Positions 23,488 through 33,932 of a stretch of 64,000 bases of DNA are shown piece by piece. Each line of letters opens with the position of its first letter. Position 1 is the first letter of the stretch. The notes below the pieces were generated by a model. The model did not search any database, was not told the DNA's origin, and saw only the letters and a list, made by a program, of their open reading frames with translations. A program made the position numbers and the translations under genes. Origin of the DNA: Ligustrum vulgare (Eukaryota; Streptophyta; Magnoliopsida; Lamiales; Oleaceae); NCBI GenBank assembly GCA_963555705.1, contig OY743168.1:25593128-25657127 (forward strand), in the 5' to 3' direction.

Positions 23488-25304
23488 TTACATAGATATA
23501 TATATATAGTTTAGTTGTTCATTTGAACCAAGATCCTGGGATCTCCATTCAGCTAGGTTGATTTCCACTATGACACATTTCAATGTCATAAGCTGCAAGC
23601 CCATTCCCCTCGATGCTTTGACAACTAGTTCTCGAGTTAACTCTTTGGTTAGTGGATCTGCAATATTATCCTTTGACTTCACATAGTTTAGAGTGATAGT
23701 AACTTGTGAGAGTAGTTGTCGAATGTTATTATGTCGTCTTCGAATATGTTGAGTCTTACCATTATACATATTGCTCTATGCCCTGCCAATTTCTGATTGA
23801 TTATCGCAATAAACGCAAATTACAGGCACAGGATTTGACCATCTTGGAATATACTCAACACACTGGCGAAGCCACTCTACTTCCTCAGTTGCTTTGTCCA
23901 AAGAAATGAACTTTGATTCCATTGTAGATCTTGCGATGCAAGTTTGTTTGGATGATTTCCAAGAGACAGCCGCACCACCAAGAGTGAAGATATATCCACT
24001 TGTAGACTTGGAGTCTGACATATCTGATATCCAATTTGCACTAGCATACCCTTCGATTACTGCAGGGTATCTAGAATAATGCAATCCAAAATCATGAGTG
24101 TACCTCAAATAATGTAACACCCTGAAAATGGCTTTCCAGTGGATAGGACCTGGGTTACTCGTGTAGTGACTCAATTTGCTAACTGAGTATGCTATATCCG
24201 GTCTCGTACAATTCATTAAATACATTAAACTCCCTATTATCCAAGAATATTCTAATTGTGACACACCGTCACAGTATTCTTGGATAAATGGAGACTCAAA
24301 TTCACTAGAGTCTTGGCCACAGTGGTACCTGACTTGTTGAACTTGTCTAGTATCTTATCAATAATGAGATTGAGATAACACAAGTCCATTAGGAGTTCGA
24401 GTAATTTTTTACTCCCAAAATGACATCCGTGAGACCCATATCATTCATGTCAAATTTTGAGTTCAACATATTCAATGAGCATGTCGTCAACATATAGACA
24501 CAATATGACATATCCATCATTAGTGTCCTTAACATACACACACTTTTCGCACTCATTGATTCTATAGCCACTAGAAAGTATAGCATTATCGAACTTCTCA
24601 TGCCATTACTTCGATGCTTGCTTTAAAATATAAAACGATTTAACCAGTTTACAGACTTTCCTTTCTTGACCTGGAGTTGAAAACCCCTTTGATTGCTCCA
24701 TGTAGATTTCTTCATTCAAATCTCCATTCAGGAAAGCTGTTTTTACATTCATTTGATGTATTTCCAAATTTCTCAAGGCTGCAATAGTAATTATCATCCG
24801 GATAGAAGTTATTCTCGACACATGAGAATAAATATCAAAGTAATCTATGCCTTCCTTTTGCTTATAACCTTTGATTACTAGCCGAGCTTTATATTTATCA
24901 AAGGAACCATCCACTTTCATCTTTTTCTTGAAGATCTATTTGTAGCCCGAAGGCTTACAACCCGGTGGAAGATCTACTTATTCCCAAGTATGATTCTGTA
25001 GGATAGAATCGATTTCACTCTCGATGTCTTCTTTCCACAGATGACCATCTGGAAAAGATATAGCTTTTTTTTTTTTTTTATAGCTTTGAGGATCATTCTC
25101 CATCAAATATGTGAGAAAGTCAGGGCCAAACGTCTTAGAAGTTTTGGTCCTTTTGCTCTGTCTATGCTCGTCCTCAACTTCTTCAACTGGATCTTTACTG
25201 CTTCCAGAAGCAGAAGATTCCATAGTCCATTTAATTGGAGTTAACTGTTTAGGATATTTACAAGGAAATATATTCTCAAAGAATCGTTCATTCCTAGACT
25301 CCAT
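23488..25304 (-). pseudogene. Ty1/copia (Tork-like) reverse transcriptase-RNase H remnant
   Basis: Minus-strand fragments from 25304 down to 23488 hold the copia RT start (KARLVIKGYKQKEGIDY), the AFLNGDLNEEIYM block, a YVDD active site readable in a shifted frame near 24500, RPDIAYSV, and RNase H with the [20 protein letters not shown] block. The end (HIRRRHNNIRQLL, then KDNIADPLTKEL) is the normal end of the RNase H domain. At least four stops or frameshifts divide the sequence, and a stop after [10 protein letters not shown] interrupts RNase H. It is the pol C-terminal half of the element whose gag starts at 27787 and cannot yield a working enzyme. Confidence 0.9.
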
Positions 25305-25490
25305 GATCGTGTTCGGAACAATATCAGGTACATTCTAATAATGCACCAAAAACCTATATGCACTACTATTTTGTGCATAGCCAATGAACACACAGTCAAC
25401 TGTCTTAGGTCCAATCTCGACCTTCTTAGGAGGAGGCGTCACGACCTTCGCAAGACACCCCCATATTCGTAAGTATTTATACAAAGGTGT

Positions 25491-26297
25491 TCAGCCTGTC
25501 CAAAGTTCATACGGAGTCTTATCCATATTCTTTCTTAACACTTTATTCAAAATGTAATTCACAGAAAGAATAGCTTCTTCCCACATGTTCCGTGGCAATC
25601 CAGAACTAATCAACATAGCATTCATCATTTCTTTTAAAGTTCGATTCTTATGCTCAGCGATTCCATTTTGCTGAGGTGAATAAGGTGCAGCAGTTTGATG
25701 AATTACTCCATGTTTAGCACAAAATTCACCAAATGGTGTGCCATATTCACCACCACGATCACTTCGCAGCACCTTTATTTTCTTGCTAAGTTGATTTTCA
25801 ACTTCATTCTTATAAAGAATGAATTTATTGATAGGTTTGTCTTTGTTTTTAAGCAAGTACACATAACAATATCTCGTGTTGTCGTCGACAAAAGTAATAA
25901 AATACTTATTACCGCCTCGTATTTGGATAAATTTTTAGTCACACACGACATTGTGGACTAGTCCTAATGACTCGGTACTTCTTTCAACGCTATGAAATGA
26001 AGACCTTGTAAGCTTTGCCTCAACGCAGGTTTCACATTTATGATTTGAATAAATTTGAAACCTAGGCAAGTAGTTTTGTTTGCTAAGTATACGTTTTGCA
26101 TTGTAGTTTACGTGACCTAATATACCATGCCACAGATTAGGAGACTTAAGCAAGTAAACAGAAGGAGTTTTCTCATTATTTATAACAGTTGGGGTTACAA
26201 CAATTATATTTAATTTAAACAGGCTATAAGTTATATAGCCTTTCTCAATATAAACTCCTATTTTGGTAATCATCGGCTTATCCACCTCAATGACCAT
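25491..26297 (-). pseudogene. Ty1/copia (Tork-like) GAG-pre-integrase and integrase remnant
   Basis: 26297-25935 carries the HHCC zinc-binding region (WHGILGHVN, then CETCVEAK). 25862-25491 carries the integrase core, with LRSDRGGEYG and SPQQNGIAEHKNRTL including the expected glutamate, and the PYELWTG exit motif. A stop and a frame change between the two segments break the catalytic core. Confidence 0.9.
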
Positions 26298-26342
26298 GCA
26301 GAAACCATTCTTTCTTAGAAGAGACCTAGAGACCAGAATCTT

Positions 26343-26744
26343 TCAAATCTTTGGCACGTACAACACATTGGTCAGAGTAAGCCCTCTGCCAGAGGTCATC
26401 TTCAGGATCACCTTACCTTTACTAAGTACTTCAGATGTTGCAGAGTTTCTCATGAACAAATTTTCACCATTTGTAACTGATGCAAAAGTAGTGAACATGC
26501 TCTTATTGGAGTAGACATGGCAAGTGGCCCCAGTGTCCAGCCACCACTCCTTAGTGTTAGATCCCTCCAAGTTAACCTCACTAATCACTGTCGTAAGGTT
26601 TAGGTCAGACATGTCATCTGAGAGACGATCTCTTTCATTTCCAACCATACTAGCCTGAAAACGCTGCTTGTTATCCCTCTGAGGCTGGCGACAGTCTGCT
26701 GATCGATGCTCAACTTTTTCACAATTGAAGCACTTTCCATTGAA
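26343..26744 (-). pseudogene. Ty1/copia (Tork-like) zinc knuckle and protease remnant
   Basis: Just upstream of 26648 on the minus strand is CFNCEKVEHRSADC, a C-X2-C-X4-H-X4-C nucleocapsid knuckle. It is followed by the protease with WWLDTGATCHV, the copia aspartic protease signature. A stop (26745) separates gag from the knuckle and another ends the frame after LYVPKI. Confidence 0.88.
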
Positions 26745-27787
26745 CTAGAACTTAGGTTTCTTTCCTACCCCACCGGTAGGCTTCAATTGAGACCCTTTAG
26801 TAGCCAACTTTTTATCTTTTAGATTCCCATTACCTTTCTTGGCTTTAAAGGATTGACCTTTCTTGGTACTAGAACTCTGGCCGTGCTCCAATACATTAGC
26901 TTTCTCAGAGTAAGAATTCTCCGACTTACGTTCAGCCAGTTTGTTATCCTCCTCAATGCGTAGCTTGATAATTAAATCTTCGAAATACATCTCTTTAATT
27001 TTATGCTGCAAATAGCTTTTGAAAGCCTCCCACTGAGGAGGTAGCTTGTGGATAGCAGTAGCCACCTGTAGGGATTCTATCATAGTCAAACCCTCAGCAT
27101 GCATTTCCTGCAAAAGCACTTGGTACTCCTGCACTTGGCTCACCACTGAACGTGAATAAACCATTTTGATGTCCATACACTGACTGACTAAGAATTTCTT
27201 AGACCCAACATCCTCGATCTTGTATTTATTTTCTAAGGACTCCAGAGCTCCTTAGTAGACTTCTTTATCATATACACATGATACAGAGAGTTTCATAGGC
27301 CATCCAAGACATAATTGCGACACAAAAAATCAGCACTTTTCCATGCACCCAAAGTTGCATGCCTATGCATATCAGTATAGTTTTCAGTCATGACAGGGGC
27401 ATCCTCAGTGAGGAAACGTGCAAGGCCCAGAGTAGTAAGATAGAAAACCATCTTATTCTGCCAAGACTTAAAATCAATCCTTGTAAACTTATCCTGTCGA
27501 ATCGCATGATTCATTGGAAATGGTGCTGGAAATGATGGCAAAGGTACCGAGGTTGCAACCCTAGGTACTGGTAAAGGTATTGTGCTAAATTGGATTGCCG
27601 AGGCCGCAGCTGTAGGCAAAGTGGGGTTCACACCCACACGAGGAATACCGCCACCAATTTTCCCATCAATGGGAGGAATACCAGTCGAGGTCTCCATGGT
27701 GTTAGCAGAGGTCATTGTAAGATTTGGTACACCGGTACCAACAGTGTTGCTTCCATTGTTCACATCGTCATTTCCATGTGACGCCAT
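26745..27787 (-). pseudogene. Ty1/copia (Tork-like) gag remnant
   Basis: Starts at ATG 27787 (minus). The first 164 codons have a Pro/Thr-rich head and the gag core start (FKSWQNKMVFYL). After a stop at about 27293 a second segment (27176-26745) holds the alpha-helical gag C-terminal half (MIESLQVATAIHKLPPQWE) and a Lys/Ser-rich tail leading to the zinc knuckle. The element's 5' leader and (TAA)n tract lie upstream. Confidence 0.88.
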
Positions 27788-27819
27788 TTAACTTTAGAAA
27801 CCAGTAACAAAAAAATTTA

Positions 27820-27820
<1 letters not shown>

Positions 27821-27892
<72 letters not shown>
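27821..27892 (+). repeat. (TAA)n microsatellite
   Basis: About 24 units in the leader of the Tork-like element. It creates a spurious poly-Leu frame on the minus strand. Confidence 0.97.
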
Positions 27893-27893
<1 letters not shown>

Positions 27894-28463
27894 TTGTAAA
27901 TTCAAGATCTATATTATCTTTCCGAAATAGATTAACCAGAAATCGATTAACCACAAGATTAAAGTATAGGGACAATAAATTTTGTCCAATAATTAACAAC
28001 TTTGCAATTATTTAAAAATGATGACAAATCAATAGCCAATCATGAAAAATAATAATATGGAAGTAATCATAAACCAATGATGAGGCAATTATTTGATCAT
28101 TATAAAATTATTTAACCAATCATTACAAATAATAGTAAAACCATGCAACATAATTAAACCAAAACCATGCAATACATGAACTCATGCAAATCGACAGGGA
28201 CCAAGCTTCTTATACTGTAAACCATTTTTTTTTCAAACCGACTGCAATTTTATTTTACCAGTAACCATGCAAATATAAAACCCTGCTGTTTTCTCATGCA
28301 AAAATCACAGGAAGAAAACCACGCTACTACAATTTATATAAACAGTAACCAGAAGCTCATGGGAAAAAACAAACAGAACCGAGGGGAAAATAATCAGTAC
28401 ATAAAAAACTGAAAAGAAAATTCTTATTCTCTAAAATTTCAAAACAAGAATTCGATTTAAGTT
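27893..28463 (-). other. 5' untranslated leader of the Tork-like element
   Basis: Lies between the gag start and the LTR edge at 28464. AT-rich and non-coding. The usual tRNA-Met primer-binding sequence is not visible beside the LTR. Confidence 0.4.
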
Positions 28464-28583
28464 TGTTGGAAAATTTTACAGAATCAAACCAAATGTAACC
28501 AAACCGAAGGCCCCGTGTTTACACGGTTTTCTTAAATCGAATTCCCCACCTCACCGGGGTGCAAGAGGTTTTGATTGGTGTTC

Positions 28584-28588
28584 GATTC
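28584..28588 (+). repeat. TSD GATTC, left
   Basis: Perfect 5-bp duplication with 33517-33521. Confidence 0.95.
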
Positions 28589-28793
28589 TGAAAATTTTCA
28601 GATCGTAATTTGGAGGAAAATCATTTTATTCATTCATATTTTCATACACTAAAACAGTACCAAACCTTCTATATATACTGAGCTGTATACAAGCTCAAAG
28701 AAGGGAGAAAAACTGAAAATGAAAACAACCAATAAGGAAAAGACAGGTCACTCTAACAAACTAACTATCAGAAGAGTGCTTATTATATTTTCA
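28589..28793 (-). repeat. 3' LTR of Ale-like copia
   Basis: 205 bp, TGAAAATTTTCAG...ATATTTTCA, same as 33312-33516. Confidence 0.95.
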
Positions 28794-29979
28794 TCCCCCC
28801 CTTGGAAAGTAGGAAGAGAAACTGAGAAGTGCCCAAGATTTTTGTAAAAAGATCTGCTAACTGAAACTTGGATTGCAAAAAACGTGGATCAACAAAACCA
28901 TCCTTGAATTTATTCCGAACCAGGTGGCAATCGATTTCCAAATGCTTCGTTCGTTCATGAAAAACTGGGTTGGCGACAATATGAAGGGCTGCTTTATTGT
29001 CGCACCAAAGAGGAATGGGCAAACAAAGAGAAATCTTGAAGTCTTGCAAGATATAGGATAACCACTGAAGTTCACAAACTGTTGCAGCGAGACTCCTATA
29101 TTCTGCCTCAGCTGAGGATCGTGAGATGGTGGTCTGTTTCTTACTCTTCCAAGAAACCAGAGCACCACCAAAGTATATACAATATCCAGTCACTGATTTT
29201 CTAGTGTCAATACACGACGCCCAATCAGCATCACAAAACGCCTCCAGCTGGGAAGAACTCTGAGAAGGGTAAAATAAACCTTTAGACGGACAACCTTTGA
29301 GATACTTGAGAATGTGAATTGCTGCAGCCCAATGATCAAGACATGGACGATGTACAAACTGGCTAAGTTGGTGAACACTGAAGGTAATGTCCGGTCTAGT
29401 AATATTCAGATAGAGAAGTCTGCCAATCAACCTTCTATACTTATCAGGATCAGGTAGTGCAGGACCAGAATCAATTGAAAGCTTTACACCTTTGGGAAGT
29501 GGTGTACTGACTGGTTTAGCACCAGTCAACCCTGCATCTTGAAGTATGTCTAAAATATATTTCCTTTGGTTAAGATAAGTCCCAGACTCACTTCTTGCTA
29601 TTTCAATGCCCAGAAAATATTTAGCAAACCCAAGATTTTTGATGGTAAAGATCTTATCAAGATAAGATTTAACCTCATCAATAGCATTGCTGTCATTGCC
29701 TGTAAGAAGGACATCATCAACGTACACAAGTAGAGCCAAAAAAATGTTATCAGTTTGTTTAATAAACAGGCAGTGGTCATGACCAGACTGCACAAACCCA
29801 AAAACCTGTAGTTTAGAACAAAATTCTGCATTCCATTCCCTTGAGGCCTGTTTTAATCCATAAAGGCTCCGTTTTAGTTTACAAACCTGCCCTGGTCCAG
29901 CTTTGGTGTATCCCTCTGGAGGAATCATATAAACATCCTCACTCAAATAGCCATGTAGGAAAGCATTGTTAATGTCCAA
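28783..29979 (-). CDS. copia reverse transcriptase (C-terminal part) and RNase H
   Basis: 398 codons on the minus strand. It opens at MDINNAFLHGYLSEDVYM (RT). YVDDVLLTGND near residue 90 is the RT active site, and RPDITFSVHQLSQF follows. RNase H has SVTGYCIYFGGALVSWKSK and SAEAEYRSLA, with ADLFTKIL close to the end. The last codons run through the polypurine tract into the LTR (SKGGMKI). It is a continuation of the frame at 31178-29943, joined only by a frameshift near 30040, so the RT domain is split across two frames. Every motif inside this segment is intact. The encoded enzyme would copy the element's RNA in cytoplasmic particles. Confidence 0.9.
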   Translation of the reverse strand: MDINNAFLHGYLSEDVYMIPPEGYTKAGPGQVCKLKRSLYGLKQASREWNAEFCSKLQVFGFVQSGHDHCLFIKQTDNIFLALLVYVDDVLLTGNDSNAIDEVKSYLDKIFTIKNLGFAKYFLGIEIARSESGTYLNQRKYILDILQDAGLTGAKPVSTPLPKGVKLSIDSGPALPDPDKYRRLIGRLLYLNITRPDITFSVHQLSQFVHRPCLDHWAAAIHILKYLKGCPSKGLFYPSQSSSQLEAFCDADWASCIDTRKSVTGYCIYFGGALVSWKSKKQTTISRSSAEAEYRSLAATVCELQWLSYILQDFKISLCLPIPLWCDNKAALHIVANPVFHERTKHLEIDCHLVRNKFKDGFVDPRFLQSKFQLADLFTKILGTSQFLFLLSKGGMKI

Positions 29980-31178
29980 CTGGTGTAGACCCCACGAATT
30001 AGAAGTGGCAATGGCAATAAAAAACCTAACAGTGATATCTTTGCTACAGGTGAAAAGCTGTCCTTATAATCAATTCCAGCAATCTGATTAAAACCCTTAG
30101 CGACCAATCTTGCCTTAAATCTGTCCACAGTGCCATCTGGATTCATTTTAACTTTGTATACCCATTTAGATCCTATGGCCCTTTTGTCAGGTGGTAGAGA
30201 AGTGATCTCCCAAGTTTCATTATCCTCCAAAGCATTCAACTCTTTGTCCATAGCTTTAACCCAATCTGTACTTTTACTAGCCTGCAAATAAGAATAAGGT
30301 TCCTGCACTTTGGACACATTTGCTAGAAATGCCACATATGTTTTACTGAAATGAGGTGAAATGGTATATGGAAAAGTGGGTGGAGAGTGTGAGGAGCTAT
30401 GAGGATCTAGGTTGGTAACACAAGCATTAGATGAAGATTTAGAAAAAGTAGTAACAAAATCTTGAAGCCAGGTTGGTGGTTCTCTTTGCCTTGAACTTCT
30501 TCTTATTTCAACATGAGGTTGATCATCAGCAATAGATGATTCTTGAGGTACTGATGATTGATGAAATGAAGTGGGTGAAGGAGAAATCTGCAAGGCTTCA
30601 TCAGATGAGGAATGAACAAGTGATCCAGGAATCTGAACCGAATCATTATGATCAATAATAGGACTATGTTCATTAAAAGGCAGTGGCAGGGGAGTAGTGT
30701 CAATATGTTCTTTATGATTTTGATAAGGAAATGTTTGCTCATAAAATTTGACATCCCTGGAAATGATCACTTGGTTTAAATCCATGTTGTAAAGCTTAAA
30801 ACCTTTCTGGCCATGACTGTAACCCAGAAATATGCATCTGTAGGCTCTTGGGTCAAATTTTGTTTTGTGAGGAAAGATATTTGATGCATAGCAAAGACAG
30901 CCAAAAGGTTTAAGGATGTGATAGTCAGGCTTCCTTCCAAAAAGGATCTCATAGGGTGTTTTCCACTCAAGAATAGAACTAGGTAATCTGTTGACAACGA
31001 ATGTAGCTAGAAGAATAGAATACGTCCAGAATTTTATTGGAAGGTTGGCATGGAACATCAAGGACCTTGCAATTTGTAAGAGATGTTTGTGTTTCCTTTC
31101 AACGACCCCATTTTGTTGGGGTGAATATGTACAAGATTTTTGATGAAGGATGCCATGTTGATGAAAAGATATTGACAT
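29943..31178 (-). CDS. copia integrase C-terminal half and start of reverse transcriptase
   Basis: 411 codons. It starts within the integrase core (TYSPQQNGVVERKHKHLL, with the catalytic glutamate in VERK). PYEILFGRKPDYHILKPFGC and the variable linker follow. RT begins at WVKAMDKELNAL, with GTVDRFKARLVAKGFNQ and GIDYKDSFSPVAK. After VAK the frame leaves the family sequence (a two-base insertion relative to the expected reading near 30040) and ends at 29943. The upstream junction with 31594-31058 is also a frame change. Confidence 0.88.
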   Translation of the reverse strand: MSISFHQHGILHQKSCTYSPQQNGVVERKHKHLLQIARSLMFHANLPIKFWTYSILLATFVVNRLPSSILEWKTPYEILFGRKPDYHILKPFGCLCYASNIFPHKTKFDPRAYRCIFLGYSHGQKGFKLYNMDLNQVIISRDVKFYEQTFPYQNHKEHIDTTPLPLPFNEHSPIIDHNDSVQIPGSLVHSSSDEALQISPSPTSFHQSSVPQESSIADDQPHVEIRRSSRQREPPTWLQDFVTTFSKSSSNACVTNLDPHSSSHSPPTFPYTISPHFSKTYVAFLANVSKVQEPYSYLQASKSTDWVKAMDKELNALEDNETWEITSLPPDKRAIGSKWVYKVKMNPDGTVDRFKARLVAKGFNQIAGIDYKDSFSPVAKISLLGFLLPLPLLIRGVYTSWTLTMLSYMAI

Positions 31179-31594
31179 TCTTTGCTTGTGAATTCTGACC
31201 CATTGTCACTTCTTACTTTCTTGATGCCTTTTTCAAATTGTGTCTTAATCATTAGTATGAAACCTTCAAGAATTTTTAGAACTTGTGTTTTGTGGGTCAT
31301 TAAGAAGGTCCAAGTACTTCGACTGAAGTCATCAACAATGGTTAGCATATAGGGTGTTTTTGATAAGGCAGGCTGATTGTAGGGTCCCCAGACATCCACA
31401 TGGATTAGATCAAAAATCTCTTTTGTGTTGATGACACTCTTTGGAAAAGGCACCCTTTGTTGCTTACCTCTATGACAAGCCTCACATTGTTCTAGTAGGG
31501 AAATCTCAAGTTTATTAGAAGGAATATGGATGAAATCTAAGTGATGCAAAGCAGGTAATGAAGCATGACCAAGTTTGCAATGCCATTCAATCAA
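31058..31594 (-). CDS. copia GAG-pre-integrase and integrase N-terminal part
   Basis: 178 codons. WHCKLGHAS and CEACHRGKQQRVPF give the HHCC zinc-binding region. IHVDVWGPY contributes the first catalytic aspartate, and KVRSDNGSEF the second conserved aspartate region. It then shifts frame near 31160, and the last 30 or so residues are out of register. The upstream join to the gag-protease frame requires another shift near 31670. Confidence 0.88.
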   Translation of the reverse strand: MIEWHCKLGHASLPALHHLDFIHIPSNKLEISLLEQCEACHRGKQQRVPFPKSVINTKEIFDLIHVDVWGPYNQPALSKTPYMLTIVDDFSRSTWTFLMTHKTQVLKILEGFILMIKTQFEKGIKKVRSDNGSEFTSKECQYLFINMASFIKNLVHIHPNKMGSLKGNTNISYKLQGP

Positions 31595-33279
31595 TGTATT
31601 ATCACAACCTTTATTTGCAATTGTCTGAGAATTACAAGTAAAAACAGACTGTTTGGGAGCAGTAAAAGATAGGAATTTAAGCTATTTCCTACAAGACTAG
31701 ATCTCTCAAGAATATATAATTGTCCAACCAGCTTTCCTATGCCCAGTGTCTCCTCAGTCTGTAGGTCCTGCAGAAGACAGTATGTGGGATGGAATGTGAA
31801 TTTGATTTTAGCACTTTCAGATAACTTTGCAACAGAGAGAAGATTAAACTTGAAACTAGGAATGAAAAGGACTTCAAGAAGGTTGAGTTTATGATTTAAT
31901 GGAATATTCCCTATATGAGTGACAGGTTTTATTGAGCCATCTGGAAGAAAGACAGGTGTATGTGTCAAGACAGGTTTTGGATTACAAAGCAGGCTTAAAT
32001 CAGTACACATGTGGTTGCTAGCTCCTGTGTCTAAAATCCAGGATCCTACTTCTATTTTGTCAAGCACAGTAAAAGCATTGTAAAGATTGGACACAGTTTG
32101 TATACCTGCAAAGTCCTCAAAATGAGCAAAATTGACAGCTCCAGTAGCTCCTGTGTTGCTTATTTGCATTTTGGACTTCATGAATTTCATAACCTCCTGC
32201 TGAACCATGTTTGATATATCTGGATTTTGTGATAACATTTTCTCTGTTCTTACAGCATTCTCCTCAAAATGTAATGGAGTCTCAGCTAAGTTTGCTACTG
32301 GCCTGTTATAGCTAAACTTGCCCCTCTGATCCTTAGGCCTTTTAAACCAATCCGGATAACCATGAATTCTGAAGCATCCCTCTCTATTGTGTCTAGACAT
32401 ATTGCAGTGATCACAGTGTAAATTAGCTCTTTCTTCCGCAGTAAGTCTACCATTAAAACCTCTGCCCCTTCCAGATCCAGCTCCAGATCCACGCCAAACT
32501 CCTCCTCCTCTAGCATTGCTTGTCGTTTTAAACGTGAAAGCAGTGTTCTCAAATGCATCTGGATAAGCTTGATGCACAGCTCTTGGCTTCTCAACTCGTA
32601 GGATCATCGAGTACGCCTTGTTAACTGAAGGCAAAGGCTCCATAACTAGAATCTGATTACGGATGTGATCAAATGAGTCATTCAATCCCATGAGGAATTG
32701 AATTAATCTGTTGAAGGTATTCAGTTCTGCCACTTCTTTTGCTGCTCCGCAAGTGCAGGTCAGAATTGGCAGTAAGCAAGTCAATTCATCCCATAACTTT
32801 TTAAGCTTCGTGTAGTAAACCATCACAGGCATGGTTCCTTGTGTCATGCTACTAATCTCCCTTTGCAACTGGTATAACAATGGTCCATTGGACTCTCCAA
32901 ACCTTTCCTCCAGTTCAATCCATAGTTCTCTAGCTAAAGTTGTATATAGAAAGGCATCTACAATATCCTTAGAAATTGAATTAAGGATCCATGAGATAAT
33001 CATACAATCTACCCGTTTCCACTGTTCGAAATTGCCAGAATTTTCACTCGGTTTCTCCAACCTTCCATCAATGAACCCTAGTTTGTTTTTAGCCCCCAAT
33101 GCTATTTTCATGGATCGATTCCAGCTCAAATAATTGCTTCCAGTGAGTGCAGAGCTTACCAGTAGCATTCCTGGATGGTCTGATGTTTGAAGTTGCATCG
33201 GATCATCTTTGAATATGTGTTGATGATCTGCAGCTCCGGTTGCTGCAGTAGGCTCTGTAGGATTGAGATTATCTGCCAT
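31591..33279 (-). CDS. copia gag-protease polyprotein segment
   Basis: 562 codons from ATG 33279, 36 bases inside the 5' LTR/PBS junction. The gag core occupies roughly residues 25-230 (SALTGSNYLSWNRSMKIAL, LLYQLQREI, FLMGLNDSFDHIRNQIL). The zinc knuckle CDHCNMSRHNREGC (C-X2-C-X4-H-X4-C) is followed by the typical IHGYPDW. The protease signature SWILDTGASNHMC lies around residue 420, and the frame runs on to LYILERSSL. The last 35 residues are out of register because of a frameshift, so the stop at 31591 is not the natural gag-pol boundary. Copia elements normally encode one continuous polyprotein. The gag part here is complete and could in principle be expressed. Confidence 0.93.
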   Translation of the reverse strand: MADNLNPTEPTAATGAADHQHIFKDDPMQLQTSDHPGMLLVSSALTGSNYLSWNRSMKIALGAKNKLGFIDGRLEKPSENSGNFEQWKRVDCMIISWILNSISKDIVDAFLYTTLARELWIELEERFGESNGPLLYQLQREISSMTQGTMPVMVYYTKLKKLWDELTCLLPILTCTCGAAKEVAELNTFNRLIQFLMGLNDSFDHIRNQILVMEPLPSVNKAYSMILRVEKPRAVHQAYPDAFENTAFTFKTTSNARGGGVWRGSGAGSGRGRGFNGRLTAEERANLHCDHCNMSRHNREGCFRIHGYPDWFKRPKDQRGKFSYNRPVANLAETPLHFEENAVRTEKMLSQNPDISNMVQQEVMKFMKSKMQISNTGATGAVNFAHFEDFAGIQTVSNLYNAFTVLDKIEVGSWILDTGASNHMCTDLSLLCNPKPVLTHTPVFLPDGSIKPVTHIGNIPLNHKLNLLEVLFIPSFKFNLLSVAKLSESAKIKFTFHPTYCLLQDLQTEETLGIGKLVGQLYILERSSLVGNSLNSYLLLLPNSLFLLVILRQLQIKVVIIH

Positions 33280-33311
33280 AATGCTGATTCAATTTTGCTG
33301 CTCTGATACCA

Positions 33312-33516
33312 TGAAAATTTTCAGATCGTAATTTGGAGGAAAATCATTTTATTCATTCATATTTTCATACACTAAAACAGTACCAAACCTTCTATATATA
33401 CTGAGCTGTATACAAGCTCAAAGAAGGGAGAAAAACTGAAAATGAAAACAACCAATAAGGAAAAGACAGGTCACTCTAACAAACTAACTATCAGAAGAGT
33501 GCTTATTATATTTTCA
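33312..33516 (-). repeat. 5' LTR of Ale-like copia
   Basis: Identical to 28589-28793. On the minus strand it is followed by the CATGGTATCAGAGC primer-binding site (33298-33311 region). Confidence 0.95.
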
Positions 33517-33932
33517 GATTCCCACGATACAATCGATCGTCGATTTACGTTGCACTACGTTAATGGCCTATTGAACTAGCTGTGTCTTTCTCTCTACGGA
33601 ATTTAGTAAATGAGGAAAATGAAGATGGTTGAAGCTGACGGTAGTGAAAGGGAATAGAAAGCTAAAAAGATTTTCACTTGTGAGCTTGTCTGTCTCTTTT
33701 TTTTTTTCTTCTGCCAAGAGATGTGTCTATTTATAATGCAGCAACATTCAACACAATTGAAATCGGCATTAATTTCTGTATAACTATTGCCCTTTAATTC
33801 CCCAACCGATGAGATTTAAATAAGAAGAAACTGATGAGACAATAAAACTTGAAACTGAACAAATGAGAAACCGGTGACATAAATTTTTATTCAACCCAAA
33901 TAAACTGATGAAATGAGTTTCAGTTTCCAACA

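Larger units (their letters stand above)
28589..33516 (-). mobile_element. Ty1/copia element (Ale/Retrofit-like), complete structure
   Basis: It has two 205-bp LTRs (28589-28793 and 33312-33516) identical in my reading, TG...CA termini (TGAAAAT/ATTTTCA) and TSD GATTC. On the minus strand a CATGGTATCAGAGC primer-binding site adjoins the 5' LTR, and an AAGGGGGGA polypurine tract adjoins the 3' LTR. The order gag-PR-INT-RT-RNaseH is that of copia. The length of 4928 bp is full size for this lineage. Identical LTRs mean recent insertion, yet the coding region has three frame changes. It sits inside the LTR of an older copia element. Confidence 0.96.
28464..33932 (-). repeat. 5' LTR of the Tork-like copia, split by a younger copia
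   Basis: On the minus strand the LTR begins TGTTGGAAAC (from 33932) and ends TTTTCCAACA (at 28464), perfect 9-bp terminal inverted repeats. Removing the 4928-bp insertion and one TSD copy leaves about 536 bp. A TATA box (ATTATAAATAG on the minus strand, near 33734) lies in its U3. No 3' LTR was found, so the element is truncated on the left side of the window. Confidence 0.8.

Noticed and set aside
27817..27999. Minus-strand frame with a long poly-Leu tail
   Set aside because: Produced entirely by the (TAA)n microsatellite.
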